DNA from: Oxyruncus cristatus
Taxonomy: Eukaryota > Chordata > Aves > Passeriformes > Cotingidae
Direction of reading: 5' to 3'
NCBI GenBank assembly: GCA_013399855.1
Contig: VXAY01004098.1
Coordinates: 441,381 to 505,380, forward strand
DNA: 64,000 nt
Below are positions 46,601 to 58,797 of this stretch, in pieces (within the stretch, counting starts at the first letter, position 1; each line of letters starts with the position of its first letter). Below the pieces are notes generated by a model. That model ran no database searches. It saw only the letters and a list, made by a program, of their open reading frames with translations, and was not told the origin of the DNA. The translations under genes were made by a program, and so were the position numbers.

Positions 46601-49600
46601 AAACCTCTGCCATTTTCCTGCCTTCAGGCTTCATTTTTCCCCATCCCCACCATCTCTCACCCTGCATGGTACCACTTACTACTGAGTGTGCAACTGTTTC
46701 CCACATTCTTAAATGCTCCTTTCAAGTCCATCTTTCACTGTTCTTAGCACACTCTGTTCAACTTTCTCCTCCTCCTCCTCCAAAATAACTGAATGTTCAG
46801 GCAACAGCTGTTGCTTCAAGTTCACTCAATTTGCTTTTTAATTCCCAGTCAACCTGGCATCTGACATTTCCTCTCCACTGAAATTGTGCTCACCTATGGC
46901 CTAAGATAAGGCTTTGGGTGCACTACCATCCATCCCCTAAACAACATTTAGCACACGATGCTCCATGAAGTCTTGCCCTTCCTGACATATGTCCAAGATT
47001 CCAGCCCCCACTGCATTCTCAACACTTCCTGCCATTTAAATGGCTGCTGGCACCATCACCCCAATGCACATCATGCAGACATCTAAGTTTCGTCATTTAC
47101 TTCGCTATTTCTTTTGTTTTGTTTAGAAGGAGAAAGGGGCAATACAGAAACATTTTTAAGATTAAATTTTGGTCTTAAGCTTACAGAAGTTTTGGAAATC
47201 AGTTTGTGCACTAGTTGGTGCTCAGATACCAACAATCAAGGAAAATGGTTCTGAACACTGGAAATACTCTCAAGATTGTGTTATAATTTTAAGATGTTTC
47301 CCCCCAAATTCTTTTTGTTAATCAATTAATTATTTCCTTTACTGCAATCACATATTTATCTGATCCTTCTAGAAAGCACTTAAATCAAGCTTAGAGGTCA
47401 GTGCTGCTTTTCACTGTTACACTGAATCTCATATATTTCCATTTGCCTTCCCCCTCCCTCTCCAAATAAAAATAATCAGTTGTATTGCCGAGCCAGCTCC
47501 TCCTATGTCCTAAAACCATGAGGGACAGATGTACCTGAGACATATTTTTTCTGCTGGAAGTGCATGTATTTCCCCTTTTACATCACGAAAATATGAAGGA
47601 AAATGGCTGTTAAAATAGGAGCAAGAACAAGCCTGCCTTACAGCCTCTCTCTTTCTCTCTTTTAAATGGTTATTATGCCAAGAAACCATTCTTAAACTAA
47701 AACTTTAAAAACAAACACAAAAGCACAAATATTCTACACTGCCCTCCAAAAAAACCAATCCCTGACACTTTGTTACAGTGTCACCAGGAAGAATTCCTTC
47801 AGTATTACCTACCATAAGCTGCTGCCCAAGCTATGGGCATGAAAGTTTTAATTTCGGTGTCATCAATTTGCTGCTCATGGGCTGCCGCGGCATCCTCCTC
47901 TCCTACAATGACTTCCATATAAACCTCATCAGCTATTTCTGCAACATCTAAGAGAAAAAGTCAAGAAAAAATTAATAGGAACACTGCACTGCTGAAAATG
48001 AAAATCCCTGCTCCCAAAGGAAAGCCACCTACTTACTTAAGTCTTCGTCTTCGTGCTGAGAATCATTTACAGTCATGTAAACCATTTTCTCCCTTGGAAT
48101 ACGAATACTGCTGTTTTGATCGAGTAATCCAACTGCGTGGTCATTCTCAGGCTCGCTCTCCACAATGTCTACTGTGCCCCCTAATTAGGAAGACCAGAGC
48201 AAAATATTTTAATTACAGTTTGTTCAAAACCTAGCTAAACCACAAAAAAAAAGAAAGTTTGTCATTCTCTGATATCAGACCTACAGGTCCTTACAGACAA
48301 CTTGAGAGAAACCACAGTCTCATCATGCAAAATTTCAAATGTCAGGTTGGAGTATTCTAAAACAAGTGTGTTTTACCTAAATCGTCTTCTCCAGGATCTG
48401 CTTTGAATATATAGACCTTGATGACTTCTGGACAAATGCCATCCACTTTACAAGAGCCACTTTCTGACTCTGCTTCCATGGTAATTTCAGCAGAACCTTC
48501 ATGTTCTATCTTACCAGCATCATCCACTACAAAAACAAGTTATTACAATTACCCAGTCATATGCAGACATATATGAAAGACTTTATTAATTTATTACTCA
48601 AATTTGGAAGCAGTTTAAAAAGTTGTGATAAAGAACCTACCCATAAATATTTTTTTCATATCCTTGAAAACAATGCCAGTAAACACAAAAATAAACTCAA
48701 GCTGTTATCTTTTAGTAAAGGGGTAGTGCAAGAATGCTGCAGTGATGTGACTAGAAGCACAAGCAACACACCAGGCAATGCTAATAAGGAACTGTGATCT
48801 TCAGCAAGATAATGGCAGGAAGAAAGCGCACATCAGTACTTACTCTGTGGAATAATTTCACTTATTCTCAGTTTTAATTGCTTTCTCCTTCACAACTAAT
48901 ATGCTATTAATTTTTCTTTTCAAAAGCATTGTCTGTTGCTCAACCCTGCCTCTAATGCAAGTGGTGCTACTGCTGCCTGTCAGACCTGGTTCCCAGCAAA
49001 GCCATGTGACTAACGCTTCTTCAGTTGCCTGGAGAGGAAACCTGAGTGGAAACTACAGGAAGAAAACCCTCCTGAGAAAACTTTTCTCATGCACTCAACA
49101 GCTGAGGGATGGAGCAGCACCAAAGCACTGCCCCAGTGCTGCAGTGTTGGTGAAGCTGTTCATGGTGCCTGTGCTGACAGGGACTTGGACTTTCTGCTGC
49201 AGCCCCAAATCTCAAATTTTGTTCTCCTGTTTTCAGGAGGGCACCAACGCCATGCTCCAGCCTGAACTGCTGCAACTTGCCTGAGCCTCCCACACAAACG
49301 CGGCTGAGGGCAGTTTTACGAGGAACATGGCTCTGATTTGAGACACACTGTACACAAGCACAAGTGTACACCGACACCACCTATCTCAGATTACCAAGAA
49401 TGGGTTTTCAAGAAAAAAATACTAAATATCCATTCGCAAAAACCAACTCCAGCATCTCAAGACCTTTAGAGAACCTCCCTATTTTCAGAAACCCTCTAAG
49501 TTTTTTCAGTGTTAAGATATTAAAGTACTTTTAATGTGACTGCATACTTTCTTAATTCATGACTCTATTGTTCATAAAGTCACTTCTGACAGGGCTCCCT

Positions 49601-52600
49601 CAGAGTCATGCATAACTTCAGTTCATGATAATAAGACATGAAATTTATACTAAAGCAAGTTAAGAATTGCCCTATAAATGCTGTAGAATTTTTAACTAAC
49701 ATTCCTAGCACATATCAATTATTTAATAAAGTATGCTTATTTCACTAGTACTCAATATACTGCCCTCATAAATAAGTCATGCCTTTACTCAAAAACTGCA
49801 ACTCTTAAATTTACTTTAATACAGACTTAAAAAAACCCCAAAACTCAAAATGTTATTACTATTACTCTCCTGCCATGAAATTAATAAATTAGCCTTTAAA
49901 TTAGATAAACTAGGATGTGTTTTGTCTCATGTATCAAACACAACTGTATTTAAGTACAATTTCTCAATCACAAAAAATATGAATAACAATAAATTATAAA
50001 GCACTACCATAAATTAGTCTTTCTCCTTACCAGAAGAGCAGCAGAAGAAAACATTAAATACTCTAATGCCAAGTTCATGATCAATGGGTATTGTACAGAA
50101 TGCTTCAAGAGTGTTTAAAAAACGACTTTGTGTCATGGGACAACATAACGTCTTGTAGCTGAAAGCCCAAAGCATTTAAAAAGTAAAAACCTTAAGATGT
50201 TCTTTTGAACCACATTAACAATGCAGCTCCACAGTACACATATTCAATTATTAACAGACTTTCATGACTCGTTCATCATATCCAAGAAATACCAAATGCC
50301 CCTGGAACTCTGACAAAAAGAAAATTTGCTTTTGTTCCTACACTACAGTTATGAAGTTGCTCTCCTTTAACTTGGCCGTTTCCAGTGTCAGGCACGTGTA
50401 TTTGGAAGGCTTTCAAATCAGTGGAGACTGATTTTACACTGCTGAAGCCAAAAGGGAAGTCTGGCACCAAGATGAACTGATGCTGGAACATATTCACAAG
50501 GAAGGAAAATTATGGCTGAAGCAAACAGAGAGAAAACAAACCTATGTGCACCATGTGAAACAGGCTGGTTCCTTTTGACCAAACCAGAGTTTTTTTACTT
50601 CCATATATATATATGGAAGTATCCATTGGTAAAACTTTCACACAACACAAGAATTCTAAATCTGAAAAATATGCTCCATTTATGCTTTGAAATAAGTTCT
50701 CCAGGATTCAAACTAATCTTTTAAACAACACAATGAAAAAAAAAGTTACACAATTTAGACTTTGTTTATTCCTGAATTCCCTCTATATTCAACAGTGTTT
50801 TAAAAATGTAACAACTGGTTTAAATATTTTTAACGGAACCATTTAACTGTAAGGAAATTGATGTGTAGGAGGCATGAGACCAACTTTTCTCATACAAGTG
50901 ACAAAAATTACCTCTCTTGACAGGTGGTAATACTTACAAAACTAAAGTCCCTGAAGGGCTTGGAAAGTAGTAATATTTGCAGTATAGTAGCAAACACGTT
51001 ATAGGAACAAAAGTAGGGTGGAAAGAAAAAGGTAGGAAAAGAGATAAAAATCAAAGGAAGAGACAAACAAGGTGAAAGAGAATGGGTATCTACTACAGAA
51101 AGTATAATTTCCAAGGTAAATTGTCCTATAGCTACATAAGCATTTAGCTATACTGATTCACTGATGTTCTGGCAGCATTTATGAAATTTGATTTCTATTT
51201 AACACTTTCCCCATGTTTCTGCATTCTGCACAGATCTCCGTCTCACAATCAGAGAAAATGATATTCATAAATACATGACTGATCAGTGTTTGAAGTTGGA
51301 ATCTTGAAGATGTTTGAATTTTTCATTCAAATTCTGAGCCCATCAAGGGATCCCACAAATATCATGCATTGCAGATACTCTCACATTGCTCCTCTTTGAT
51401 AATATCCACCACCACTACCTCCCCCCCACCCCAAAAAAAAGCACCAAAACTACTTAAAAGTATTAGTTGAGCTTCTAAGAGACAACTTCCTTTCAAGTAG
51501 AGCCACTGGGCATTACTAAACTAATCACAAGTCACATGCTAGAAAAAAGTTCAGGCCAGCCTTACTGCAATGCTGTCAGACCTTGTGCCCCCATTTTAAT
51601 AGATATTATCTGAACACTAAAAGCTTTAAATGTCTGATTTTTACCCCTCTAGTAGCTGGTAGTTTTACTTCAGCAAACAAGAAAATTTAATTTTCGGAGT
51701 CAAAAAAAAGAAAAATTACTAGACACAAACATTATTTCGTGTGAACTGCAAGAATGCAGACTATGGTTAGTTTGCCAACATTCTTCACAGACTTCAGTGA
51801 TTAGAGCAGCCTGCTCTTTGCATAGTATGAGTTGCAAGAAACAAACAAATAAATATGTGGTTCTCCAATGTTGCAATAATTGCCTCCATATAAAGATAAT
51901 GCTAGAACTGTTATTAAAAGCACAAAGAGATGAGAAAGGTGTCATACAACATGAAAGATGTGGCGTATTTATAGCCTGTGCAGTTAGCATGTACACTACA
52001 AGGAAATCAATAAAAAGAGACTAACAGACAGAAGAAGGAATAAAGCAAACAAATAAAAGATACAGGCAACATTAACAACAGATTCTTTGTTTAGCATGTG
52101 TTCTATTATGATGACAGCACTTATCTCCACATTCAAGGAAAAATTATCTCCTATATCTTTACCCTTCTGCTAAAATATGTCCAACGGTATTTTTGGGACA
52201 GGAACAAGCTCCTATGGATTGACAATAAAAATCATATTTAAAACCCCACTGAGGCCAGTTTTCCTATACAGAAACATAGATGCCAGGCCAAGATGCTGCA
52301 ATTGCTTATATGGTACATCTTTTGTTTAACCATGACACATACGCTTTCCCAAGAAGTTGGTTTTAGTTTTTTTATATCAAATATTGGATGGAACGGCAGA
52401 TGCAGGTTTTGTACCCTTGCAGTGTTTTACTTCTAACTAAAAAATGCAAATACAACTGCCTTTATTTTTAATGGATTGTAGCAATTGACCAGCAATATGT
52501 AAAGTGGAAGAAGTCCTGTCAGGGATGGACTTCTGAAGCTGACAAGAAATTAGTAAACCTGTTTTAAAAACTGATTGTAATGCTGTATAAGTAAGTGCTA

Positions 52601-55600
52601 CAAGAAGTCCCCTTTTACCTAAAATACTGTCTGCTTCCCAAAATCCCTTGGGACAACTACTATGTATATTTGACCCTTGTTACCTTTCCCCATTGGCTGT
52701 GAACCCTTGCCCCTACGGGTGGTGGTTAAAATGCCCTTAGCTCCTTGATTGGGTGTATGCTAATTTCCCCAAAACTGTAAGTACCTGGACCCTAAAACAA
52801 TAAACTCTCTCTGCTGCTCGTCTCCTGATGTGGTCTCTGCGGTCCTGGTTTGGGGCTCTGAGGAGCCACGTGGCCGGGGAACCAGGGGGTGAGCATCCCC
52901 CCTCCAGCATAAAGATTAACTTCTAACTTCTGGAGGCCCTCACAACCTCCGCAATGGATTCCATAATAGTTTACATTTATTCTTTCCTACCATTTCTCCT
53001 CTACATGGGATTAACGAGGACAATAAAAGGATTGTAAAAGATAAAATTCACCTAACTACAAAGAAACCTTCCGCCTTTTTCAAGTACAGACTGCTAACTG
53101 CTGAAAACCATACTGAAACAAGTCTTACCATCAATCTAAGACAAAGTATCTCTACACCAGTTTAAGAGATCTTAAAAATGTATCACTGGAGCAATTACAC
53201 AAGAATCATCTACTTTGTCAGCATGTATCTTCCTAAACGGTTCTCTTGGCTGCTAAAAAAATGTGTATCATGTGATACTTGCCTGCTTACAAAATAAACA
53301 ACCCTATTTAAGCATTCTTAATGAAAAAGGCCATTACTGTTCTTTTCTAAAATAGATTAAAAGCACTCTGTATTCCCCTGACTTTCTTCAGTTATCTGTG
53401 ATAGAAACATTTTACTTCTACTTCACTTGATAGCAGACAATGCCTAGTCCACTGAAGAAGTTATTTTTACTGTCCAATTACTTCTTGAACAGCAAAGCTG
53501 GTTTCCTAATCTGTAAGGAAACAGGAATCTGCTCTATTTTGATTTTAATCCACTGCCATCACATATAAGCAGCAGTACATTCTGTGTGTCTGTCCCCCCA
53601 AGGTAAGTAATCTAGCAGAGGAGTAACTCCAGAGCTCCAAACCGGGATCTAACACTTGTCCTTGTGCTGCTCCCCCCAGCACACAAATCAGACTGAGCTC
53701 TGAGGCATCACTCAGCCCAAGGCAATTCCTACTCTCGTCACCTCTCACAGTGACCTCCTGAGCAGCCTGAGCTAAAACAACTGTTGGTGCCATTCCAGTG
53801 GTCAGACAGAAGCACGGAAGCAAGTTCTACCTTAGGGAGAGAAAAATGTAATTTCATCTTTAAGAACCTCCAGGGAAAAGGAGGGAGGTACTTATTTATG
53901 TTAAAAAAGCAAATAAAGAGCATTTTGTTTTCCTGACTATAGGTCTACTAGATGGCCCTAATGAAAGCATGAACTTTATGGCTTTGTTCATCAGATGCAC
54001 TGCTTTCATCTGAAACATCCAACTAGGACAAAAAAAAGATAGGTTACATCCAGACCTATGAAAAGATGCAAATCATCCTCTCTAAGTGAGTTACCCTGGG
54101 TTCTGACTCCTGTAATGAAAAGTGTTAATTCAGATACAACAAACAAGCAACATGTCTAACTCAGAAAAGAGTAAGGATATTGATGGCTGGACCTAATGTG
54201 GCTCATGCATTTGCAAGTATTTCACTTCTTAAAAGATCACCTTTAACTTTGTGAGGCTGCCCTACTCTTCACTCTCTCCAGACTCTCATTGTCAAACTTT
54301 TGTGCCTCACTAATTTTATTGAGTGTATTAGGGTAAAACTTTTTGTCTTACGGAATAACTTAATGCCAGAGGATGTTTCTCTTTGCCAAACTGAGTAAAA
54401 TCAGACTAAGAAAAATCTGTTTCCATCTTATGGCCATGTGCAAGGAGCTACTTTCCTTGGTTAGTAAATGCAGGATGTTTGTTTTGTTTTGACAAACACT
54501 AGTTATCTCAGTTACTGTTTCACTTAGGGAGAAACAATTTTCCAAGCTAACAAATAATTAGTACCAATGCGAGTCACAGCACAATTTATACTTTCCTCAC
54601 CTAAGTCATGAACTGGCTTGTTACTGAACGTGTAAAAGAAAAAAAAAAAAAAGATTCATCAAACCTCCTTGAATCTCTTTCAAGCTACTAACCAGCAGCA
54701 GTTTGCATTCTTCGTTAAATGAGTATCTGATTCTGCTCTGCTCTAAATGCCCCAAACCTACCATGGAACAAAAATTAATCTTGACGTCAAAGACAAAGTA
54801 TCCAAGAAAAAAAAATACATCAAAAGGTAACTGATGACATAAAGCTGTGCCAAGAAGCATTATCTTGGAAATTAAGGCAAACCAATGCCAAAGCTAAATT
54901 AAATCTAAACGGGAAAAGAAATATTGAAATTGTGAGCTTATTGAAGCAAAGTCACAGAATGAAACCCCACAGGGACTGTAATCTTTGAAAAGACAAACCA
55001 GTCTGAAACCAAGAAAGAACATAGAAACATAACATTAAAAAAATACACAGTCATTTCAAAGCAGATATTTTCAGGATAAAGCTAAGCAAATTATCTTAAG
55101 AAAATATATGTAGATTCAGTTCATTAGGAACAAAAATGGAAATGCTGAAAGAGAGCCACAAGATAGGAAAAAGATAGCAAAAAGGTTTTGCCAACAGCTT
55201 CCACTAAAGAATACAGACTGAAAAACCTACAACAGAAAGAACACAGAGTGTCATCCCCTGCTTTCCAAATGCCTGTCTAAAAGAAGACAGGCAAAGGCAT
55301 TCCGACAATCACAGTCTAGCTCCCAGATCTGGGAAGCAGCAACATTTGGCTACTGTAATGGCAGACAAGATTACATTCCAACATCTGCCCCTGCAGTTCA
55401 GGGAGCTTTGCCAGAATCAAACACAAATTTACAGGTTAGGATGAAAAAAATCCAAAACCAGGCTGTGACGTTACTACTTTTTAAAAACCACTTACTACTA
55501 AGTTCAGCTGAAGAACTGAGGCAGGGAACAGATCAATGAACACATCCACTGCTGATGCAGAAAAAAAAAAAAATTCAAATAATGTTTCCAATACAACGAA

Positions 55601-58600
55601 GAGACTATTTGGCAAAACAGCCTTTACTTGACGGAAAAGAACTAGACTCTGCCTTCACAACCAGAAGAACTTGTTATGCAGGCTTTAAACACAGTAGGTG
55701 GTAGTAGGGAACTTCCCTTTAAAATGAACTGTTAGAACATACTTTAAGTTTTAAACACAAATAGAAAGGATGCATGCTTTGTAGCGTAACCATTGTTTTA
55801 AATGCTGGCTTATTCAAGGTTCTGAATCTAAACAAAGTACATTGCAAGACTATCAAGAGACATTTAGTAGTACATAAAACAGGAAACTGCAGAAATACAT
55901 AACTGAAAACTGAGAGTACCCCAGCACAACTGAACAATTACATTCCTGTGTTTCTTGCCAGTCACCATCTGTTGACGACCGGCACATCTAAGAGTTCCCA
56001 GCTAGGCTGGGATCATCCAATGCAGCCTCCACCACGACAGGCTGTCCTCCTTCAGCCACTGCCAGTGATGAACAGGACACACATCCACCCCCCGCCCGTA
56101 TGCATTTACACAGACATGGTTTGCCAAGTGCTCCCATGAGGCCTCGCTCTGCAGGAGGAACCTGCATAGAAAAGGAGACCAGAGACAGGAGCAACAGCAC
56201 CTTACAGGCTACAGTCAGGGATAAGGAACAGGTAAGAATCACCACCAGAGTCAGGCCCCAATTATCCGTGGGTGGATTATCCAGTTTGCTGTCTAACTAT
56301 GCTGCAGGTGCAGAAGCATTTGACCTGCCTTCCATCTGATCTAACTGGGGTCCAGCACCAGAAAGTTGTATCTGTACCGCACTCGTTAGAGTGCATTTAT
56401 CAGCGTGGATCAGTACCATTTCAGAGAGCAGCACCACTGACCTATTTCACTTCAGTACAATCCCGCAGCTTAATTTTAAAAGATTTTATGTTATTCATAC
56501 TTTGCACTATCCCATTTAATTGTTTTCCCAGATAATAGAGAATCAACTGTACCTCATATAAACTCAAAACATGGCTGCACAAGGTTACTCAAGGAACTCA
56601 AGGGATGATAAATTAAGAAATGCAGTGATCCTAGGTAAGGAGAAGCAACATTAAAATCCATAAGTAGAGAATATTAAATTAAAACAAGTTATTATACATT
56701 TCAAAAATGTCCAAAAGAAGGAAAAAAAAAGGGAAAAAAGGGAAAAAAAAGAAAAAAAGTAACTGAAGCAGAACACGAAGCACACCTCATCAATGGAGTC
56801 ATTTAATGCCAGACAAAATTGAAGTGCCTGAAATGGCAATTAAACAAACCAGCCTAACAAGGCTCTTCTATTCCAACAGTAAGTAAATGTTCAGCAGTGA
56901 CATCCTGATGTTCCTAGGTACTGCACTGAGTAATCACTATAATAAGTAACAGAGTAAGCTCTAGTTCACACAGATGGATATCCTCAGTAGAAGAAGGATT
57001 GATGATCTGCCCTGTTTTTCTCCACCCTCTATTTAAGTCTTTTGAAATACGATTCAAATGGATTGTGCCACTGTTCCTAAGGGAGATTAAGATATTCACA
57101 GTTGCTTTTGAGCTATGAGCAGCAGTAGCGACTCTCTTTGTTAGCTGCATACCTCTGCCCTTTGCTTGATCAAGAGAAGCAAACACATCCTAACAGCAAA
57201 GAAAACCATACTGCTGTCTGTATCTAACAATAAATGGGGTGTGAGGAGTGGGTACTTGGCAAAAAAACAAGCTAAAGATAACAAATTGTCGTTTGGACTT
57301 CCAGAAATCAGGGGTTTTAGTCTTTCTTTTCCATGAAATATTTTGTTTACTTAATGTCTTGGCAATCATCTCAGCAACCTGCACGTATATGCATTTTCAA
57401 ATACTGTGTCACCTTAATTTTCTTCCAGTTCTTATTAAGTATATGGCATTTATTTTACTGGAACTCCTGTTCATGTGCTATAAATTGCTAGAGAGATAAT
57501 TTATAATTGGATATGTATTTGCCAGTATTTCTCTCCATTAGCTTCACCAGAACTTTTAGCTGGTACACATTCCTAAAAATCCCCCCATCTGAGTACATTT
57601 GTGAGATCTGCATTTCCATTAAAATACAATCTGGGAACTGTCTTAAGCCCTCAAGCACCTCCCAGGCCCGTATCATAAGAATTTTGATGGTTTTATCCAA
57701 ATACTTACAGGAAATCATAAGGTAATCATCACAGTTGCCCTTCTCATCTTGATGTTCCACAGGGATTCCATTGGCATCGATCACTGCCTCTGATGCACAA
57801 TCTGCCACCAAGACTTCCTCAGAAACCACATCTGTTCCCAGGGTATCAGTGACAATATCTGCTTCTTCAACGTTATCGTGAACTACATGTTCTACATGTC
57901 CAACTTCAGGGACATGCATTGACTCGCTTGTCAGCACATGTTCTGGTATAGACATTGTTTCTGCTGTTATGTCAGAAGCTAAAACATCATCTGGGACAGT
58001 GCAATGAGCCAAAGAAACCTCTTCAGCTACGTCTGTGTCCAGCACTTGTTCAGGAATAATGACAGTTTCAGATACATCTGGCTCCTCCATGATATCTGGG
58101 CACTGAACATCCTCGATAACAACATCCTCAATGACATCCTGGATTACTACAGAGTCTGGATCATCGGGAACAAAATTATGCACAGTTATATCTGAGTCGA
58201 CTACATCTGAAACAAACACTGTTTCTTGTACTTCCACAACAATCTGATCTCCATCCATATGTGCTGCATCAGCTCCTGAAAAACATAATTGAAATAGCAG
58301 TTAAGATGAAAAACCGTCTTAAATGAGGTGGTTAATAACTGAAATTACTTCTGTTTCACTTCAACTTTTACACTGCACTGCAATTTAGTAAAACAGGCAT
58401 GATAGCATGTGAGCAATTAAGGTAGGCAGACACATGGGATAAGGCAAGTAAAAAGTAGATGCTAACATAACTAAGATGAACAAGATTTTCTCTCCTGGAA
58501 AAGATCTGCAATTTTTAGACTCTCCCCCAGTACCAAACAACTATTACTTGACTGAAAGAACAGTAGCTCATTCAGATTGCTCCGAGTAATAAAAACAACT

Positions 58601-58769
58601 ATACAAAAGCACTGATGCAGCACAGCACTTTCAAGCAAAGACAAAATAAACAACAGTCAATTGCATCTAATTCGAACACTCTTATCTACATATTATCTCC
58701 TGACAGACCTGTTGGATCAAAAAATGCATTTGGCTCATGTGGCTGCAATTCAAGCCCATCTTCATCCAT
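42507..58769 (-). CDS. ZFX: Zinc finger transcription factor ZFX (7 coding exons, 794 aa)
   Basis: Complete coding region. Joined exons, minus strand: 58769-58709, 58275-57709, 48526-48377, 48180-48037, 47947-47813, 45282-45142, 43693-42507, totalling 2385 nt including TAA. All junctions are GT-AG and the phases agree. The product matches the ZFX/ZFY family along its whole length (human ZFX 805 aa). Residues 1-380 form the acidic activation region (for example '[20 protein letters not shown]'), residues 383-391 the basic nuclear signal KQKPKKKRR, and residues 415-787 thirteen C2H2 fingers. The family acts in the nucleus as an activator bound near CpG-island promoters, with the last fingers contacting DNA (established for mammals). 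Differences from human include a short Ala tract in exon 5 and Tyr for the first zinc-binding Cys of finger 3 (residue 479). In birds this gene is autosomal. ZFY and ZNF711 are the alternative family members. The acidic region fits ZFX best. Confidence 0.97.
43694..45141 (-). other. ZFX: ZFX intron 6
   Basis: About 1.4 kb, AT-rich, with no recognised element. Confidence 0.7.
45142..45282 (-). CDS. ZFX: ZFX coding exon 6 (nuclear localisation signal)
   Basis: A 141-nt exon, residues 353-399. Acceptor CCTTGGTAG, donor GTGAGT. It encodes '[18 protein letters not shown]' and the basic cluster KQKPKKKRR (383-391), the family's nuclear localisation region. Confidence 0.96.
45283..47812 (-). other. 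ZFX: ZFX intron 5
   Basis: About 2.5 kb with no recognised gene. It has a short (CTC)n tract near 46767-46781 and T/C-rich patches. Confidence 0.7.
47813..47947 (-). CDS. ZFX: ZFX coding exon 5
   Basis: A 135-nt exon, residues 308-352. Acceptor TTTCTCTTAG, donor GTAGGT. It encodes '[20 protein letters not shown]', then '[20 protein letters not shown]'. The alanine stretch is four residues, against about nine in human ZFX. Confidence 0.95.
48037..48180 (-). CDS. ZFX: ZFX coding exon 4
   Basis: A 144-nt exon, residues 260-307. Acceptor CTAATTAG, donor GTAAGT. It encodes '[15 protein letters not shown]', '[20 protein letters not shown]' and 'HEDEDL', colinear with human ZFX. Confidence 0.95.
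48377..48526 (-). CDS. ZFX: ZFX coding exon 3
   Basis: A 150-nt exon, residues 210-259. Acceptor GTTTTTGTAG, donor GTAAAA. It encodes '[15 protein letters not shown]', '[20 protein letters not shown]' and 'GEDDL', colinear with human ZFX. Confidence 0.94.
52517..52944 (+). mobile_element. Probable solo retroviral-type LTR, plus strand
   Basis: This looks like an LTR with U3, R and U5 in order. It begins TGT, has a CCATTGG box near 52691 and an A/T-rich promoter-like stretch near 52727. AATAAA at 52799-52804 is followed by a CT-rich then GT-rich stretch, then a GC-rich U5-like part with ggggctctgaggagcc. It ends near ACA at 52944. No gag, pol or env sequence flanks it, so it appears to be a solo LTR. 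I could not find a clear target-site duplication, and the limits are approximate. It is antisense to ZFX. Confidence 0.55.
56260..56553. mobile_element. Probable Tigger/pogo-type DNA transposon remnant
   Basis: The right end, read on the minus strand, is close to 'acagttgattctctattatc', resembling the Tigger inverted repeat (CAGTAGATTCTCGATTATCC type). The left part has 'attatccgtgggtggattatcc', typical of the family's interior. No transposase frame remains. Limits and subfamily are uncertain. Confidence 0.4.
56715..56760. repeat. GGGAAAAAA-type purine tract
   Basis: About 45 bases of pure purine built of A runs separated by G or GGG. Low-complexity, inside ZFX intron 2. Confidence 0.75.
57709..58275 (-). 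CDS. ZFX: ZFX coding exon 2 (acidic domain)
   Basis: A 567-nt exon, residues 21-209, with acceptor TTTTTCAG and donor GTAAGT. It carries most of the acidic activation region, rich in Asp, Glu and Val, with '[19 protein letters not shown]', '[18 protein letters not shown]' and '[18 protein letters not shown]'. It ends at 'DDYLMIS' as in human ZFX. The open frame continues 73 codons past the donor into the intron. Confidence 0.97.
58709..58769 (-). CDS. ZFX: ZFX coding exon 1 (start)
   Basis: The ATG at 58769, in GGCCATGG context, begins '[20 protein letters not shown]' (residues 1-20 plus one base), closely matching the human N-terminus. The donor ACAG/GTCTGT is non-consensus after GT but is required by phase with exon 2. 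Confidence 0.93.
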
Positions 58770-58797
58770 GGCCTTTAACTCTCATCAGTCACAGCGT
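58770..58797 (-). other. ZFX: ZFX 5' UTR part of the start-codon exon
   Basis: A pyrimidine-rich acceptor (TTTCTTTACCTTCTACAG) ends at 58798, so this exon begins at 58797 with 28 nt of 5' UTR before the ATG. At least one non-coding exon must therefore lie further upstream, at higher coordinates. Confidence 0.75.

Larger units (their letters stand above)
48527..57708 (-). other. ZFX: ZFX intron 2 (large)
   Basis: About 9.2 kb between the acidic-domain exon and exon 3. It holds a plus-strand solo LTR (about 52517-52944), a probable Tigger-type transposon end (about 56260-56553) and purine-rich low-complexity tracts. No nested gene was seen. Confidence 0.75.
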
